Source: Fulvimonas soli (GTDB lineage Bacteria > Pseudomonadota > Gammaproteobacteria > Xanthomonadales > Rhodanobacteraceae). From it: a stretch of DNA of 64,000 bases. A program made the translations under genes and the position numbers. Under the pieces are notes generated by a model. That model had not been told where the DNA came from. It saw only the letters and a program-made list of their open reading frames with translations, and did not search any database. The DNA lies in contig NZ_QGHC01000007.1 of the NCBI RefSeq assembly GCF_003148905.1, positions 186,001-250,000 of the forward strand, written 5' to 3'. This document shows, piece by piece, positions 61,448 through 64,000 of this stretch (position 1 is its first letter; each line of letters starts with the position of its first letter).

Positions 61448-64000
61448 ATGACCGATCCCAAGCCGCCGCGCCGCCCCGCCTTCCTGCAAGCACTCGCCTG
61501 GTTCGTACCCGGATGGATCGCGGTGGCGATCGCCGCGCTGGGCGCGCACCCGCTGAGCCTGGTCCCGCTGCTGGCGGCCAACGCGCTGACCATGGCCGCG
61601 GTGTGCCACGCGATCGGCTTCGACCCCGAGCCGCGCTTCGGCCGCACCGTGCTGCGGCGGGGCGCGGCGCACCTGGTGCTGTTCACCGGCTATGTGGCGC
61701 TGGTGTTCCTGCTGATCGCCTGGCCGATGCTGCTGCTGCACCAGGCGCCCAGCCTCGGCGCCGCGCTGGGCCTGGCGGCGGCGCTGGTGCTGGCGCTGGT
61801 GGTGCTGTGGCGGATGTGGCCGGCGTTCGGCCTGCTGTTCGTCTGGGACGACGCCTACCCCGCGCAGAGCGAGGGCTCGTGGATCTTCACCGCGATGGCG
61901 CGCAGCCTCGCCTTCGGCCGCCACCTCTCGCGCGAGGAGCGCTTCTTCACGCACTTCCTGCCCGCCTCGTTCGCGCTGCTGGCGCTGGCCTTCCTCGCGC
62001 TGGCGCTGGCCGGCCTGTACGGCGTGCTGCCGCCCGAGCTGCGCACCGCGGCGCTGGCGATCTACGGCGTGGCGGTGCTGCCGCTGGGCTGCCTGGTGAT
62101 CGCCAACCGCACCCTGCGCGCGCTGCTGTGCGAGCGCCAGCTGCCGCGCCGCCGCGCCGGCGACCGGCCGTTGCCGGAAGCGCGGCCGCCGGCGCCGCGC
62201 CCGGTGCTGAGCGAGCAGGAGCGCACCGCCGGCACGCCCGAGCAGGCCGCCGCGCTGCTGGCCGCCACCCGCGACGGCGACATCGAGCGCGCGCTGGCGT
62301 TGCTGGAGGCCGGCGCCGACCCGAACACCGCGCCCGACCCGGCCGACCGCGACCAGCGGCCGATGCTGGTGCTCGCCGCGCTGCTGCCCGACACCCGCCT
62401 GCTGCGCGCGCTGATCGCCAAGGGCGCCGACGTCAACCGCGCCAGCGGCGGCCTCACCGCGCTGCTGGCCGCCACCCGCGACAGCTGGCACGGCCGCGCC
62501 GAGGCGGTGATGACCCTGCTCGCCAACGGCGCCAGCCCGCTCGCCACCGACGCCGAGGGCAACACGCCGCTGCACGGCGCGGTGCTGAGCGGCGAGCCGA
62601 TCGTCGCGGCGATGCTGCTGGACGCCGCCGCGCCGCTGGACGCGCTCAACCGCGCCGGCGCCAGCCCGCTCGCCGTGGCCTGCCGCGCCGCCAACTGGCC
62701 GCTGGCGAAGTTCCTGCTCGAGCGCGGCGCCAAGCCGGCGCCCGCCGGCGGCGAGCCGGCGCTGGTCGCCGCGGCGGGCATTCCCGACGACGATCCCGCG
62801 GGCGTCCGGCTGCTGCTCAAGCACCGCGCCGCGGTGAACGCGCCGGACGCGCAGCGCCGCAGCGCGCTGATGGCCGCCGCGGCCGAGGGCCACGAGCAGA
62901 TCGCGCGCGCCCTGCTCGCCGCCGGCGCCGACCCGAACCTGGCCGACCGCCACGGCAGCACCGCGCTGATGGAAGCCGCGCGCAGCGGCGCCAGCGGCAT
63001 CGTCGCGCTGCTCGCCGAGGCCGGCGCCGACGCGCGCGCGCGCGACGGCCACGGCCGCGACGCGCTGTCGTTGGCCTGCCAGTCGCCGCGCGCGCGCGGC
63101 GACACCGTGCGCGCCCTGCTCACCCTGGGCGCCGAGCCCAAGGCCGCCGGCAGCGACGGCCGCAGCCCGCTCGACCACGCCGCCGCCGCCGGCCGCTGGG
63201 ACCTGGTCGCGCTGCTCGACCCGGACACGCCGCTGCCGGCCAACCTCAGCCAGGACGCGCTGGCCGAGGGCGCCGACACGCCGGAGCACCTGCTCGACGC
63301 GCTGCGCTTCGGCCACTGGGCGATCGTCTCCGGCTTCGCCGAGCGCGTGGCGTCGTGGCCGGCCGCGCAGCTGGCCCAGCTCTACCTGGAACTGGCCGCG
63401 CCGGGCCTGGGCGCGCAGCGCCGCTGGCTGCTGGAGCACGGCCTGTCCGCCGAGGCGCGGCTGCCGGCGCAGCTGATCGACGACGCCGACACCGGCGAGC
63501 GCGCCGAGCCCGCGCTGCCGCCGCTGGGCCGGCGCCTGTTCGACGCGCTGCTGCTGCAGCTGCCGGCCGCCACCGAGGCGGTCGAGGACCTGCTGCAGGC
63601 CGGCGCCAGCCCGGCCGGCGCGGGCCTGCTGGCGCTGGCGCTGGAACGCCTGGGCGGCAGCGTGCAGGGCGCGGCGCTGCCGCTGGCGATGCTCGAGCGC
63701 GGCGCCGACCCGTTCGGCCCCGACGCGCGCGGCCGCACCCCGCTGCACCTGGCCGCGGCGAACGACCAGCCCGCGCTGCTCGCCGCGCTGCTCGCGCGCG
63801 GCTGCGACCCGAACGCGCGCGACGCGGCCGGGCGCACCCCGCTGTTCGCCGCGCTGGAGCACGGCGAGGCCGCGCTGCCGCTGGTGCGCGCGCTGGTCGC
63901 GCACGGCGCCGACGCCGAGGCCGCCGACGCCAACGGCGAGACCCCGCTGGGCCTGGCGCTGGAGCACGGCGCGGTGGAGCGCTGGCTGGACTGGGGCGAC
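61448..64000 (+). CDS. Membrane-anchored ankyrin-repeat protein (3' end beyond window)
   Basis: 851 codons are present with no stop. The N-terminal 230 residues hold several hydrophobic helices (for example WFVPGWIAVAIAALG and LVLALVVLWRMWPAFGLLFVW). From about residue 250 onward there is a long series of ankyrin repeats, seen as LLEAGADPNTA, LIAKGADVNRA, LLANGASP, LLAAGADPNLADRHGSTALMEAA and LLARGCDPNARDAAGRTPLF. A degenerate stretch of 150 residues (about 590-740) breaks the series. The predicted form is a membrane anchor with a large ankyrin scaffold. Partner proteins are unknown. Confidence 0.88.
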   Translation, partial: MTDPKPPRRPAFLQALAWFVPGWIAVAIAALGAHPLSLVPLLAANALTMAAVCHAIGFDPEPRFGRTVLRRGAAHLVLFTGYVALVFLLIAWPMLLLHQAPSLGAALGLAAALVLALVVLWRMWPAFGLLFVWDDAYPAQSEGSWIFTAMARSLAFGRHLSREERFFTHFLPASFALLALAFLALALAGLYGVLPPELRTAALAIYGVAVLPLGCLVIANRTLRALLCERQLPRRRAGDRPLPEARPPAPRPVLSEQERTAGTPEQAAALLAATRDGDIERALALLEAGADPNTAPDPADRDQRPMLVLAALLPDTRLLRALIAKGADVNRASGGLTALLAATRDSWHGRAEAVMTLLANGASPLATDAEGNTPLHGAVLSGEPIVAAMLLDAAAPLDALNRAGASPLAVACRAANWPLAKFLLERGAKPAPAGGEPALVAAAGIPDDDPAGVRLLLKHRAAVNAPDAQRRSALMAAAAEGHEQIARALLAAGADPNLADRHGSTALMEAARSGASGIVALLAEAGADARARDGHGRDALSLACQSPRARGDTVRALLTLGAEPKAAGSDGRSPLDHAAAAGRWDLVALLDPDTPLPANLSQDALAEGADTPEHLLDALRFGHWAIVSGFAERVASWPAAQLAQLYLELAAPGLGAQRRWLLEHGLSAEARLPAQLIDDADTGERAEPALPPLGRRLFDALLLQLPAATEAVEDLLQAGASPAGAGLLALALERLGGSVQGAALPLAMLERGADPFGPDARGRTPLHLAAANDQPALLAALLARGCDPNARDAAGRTPLFAALEHGEAALPLVRALVAHGADAEAADANGETPLGLALEHGAVERWLDWGD

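Overview
The window is high-GC chromosomal DNA that looks like a gammaproteobacterium of the Xanthomonadales/Lysobacterales, probably near Rhodanobacter or Dyella. The signs are an Xps-type type II secretion operon, a monomeric NADP isocitrate dehydrogenase, a YcgL protein, a cta cytochrome oxidase cluster, and several families of dispersed palindromic repeats. The genus is inference.

Layout. 1-7781 (minus): gspE-F-G-H-I-J-K-L-M, mostly joined by ATGA or GTGA overlaps. The pseudopilin genes G, H and J carry repeat DNA in their 5' ends. 8010-21265: mixed chromosomal genes (tatD, two methyltransferases, rluE, a NYN-domain protein, a LysR regulator, a GH3 glycosidase, an aldo/keto reductase, a TraB/GumN protein, icd), separated by REP-like repeats. 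21598-22463: a broken SNF2-helicase N-terminus with a SWIM zinc finger, marking the left edge of an island of lower GC.

22540-41036 is a complete type I-G (formerly I-U) CRISPR-Cas locus on the plus strand: csb1 (Cas7), csb2 (Cas5-Cas6), cas3 (helicase-HD), csb3 (Cas8-like), then a 1885-residue protein that is not part of the usual subtype set, then cas4-cas1, cas2, an AT-rich leader and an array of 41 repeats and 40 spacers. The extra protein joins an M48-like zinc peptidase, a TerB-like domain, a DUF4011-like region, an SF1 helicase and a Vsr/MTES-type nuclease fold. Just upstream of csb1 is a solitary crRNA-like unit: two degenerate repeats flanking a 34-nt pseudo-spacer whose first six bases match a site near the cas promoter next to a TTT. 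These two elements are the most interesting content of the window.

41101-45391 (minus): aa3-type cytochrome oxidase (ctaC, ctaD, a 44-residue membrane protein, ctaE) and a DUF2244 protein. 45606-59165 (plus): putA, an AraC regulator, a siderophore receptor behind a Fur box, a beta-helix lipoprotein paired with a diheme cytochrome lipoprotein, a TonB receptor, and coniferyl aldehyde dehydrogenase. 59397-64000: fadL (minus), ycgL, and a membrane-anchored ankyrin protein running off the end of the window.
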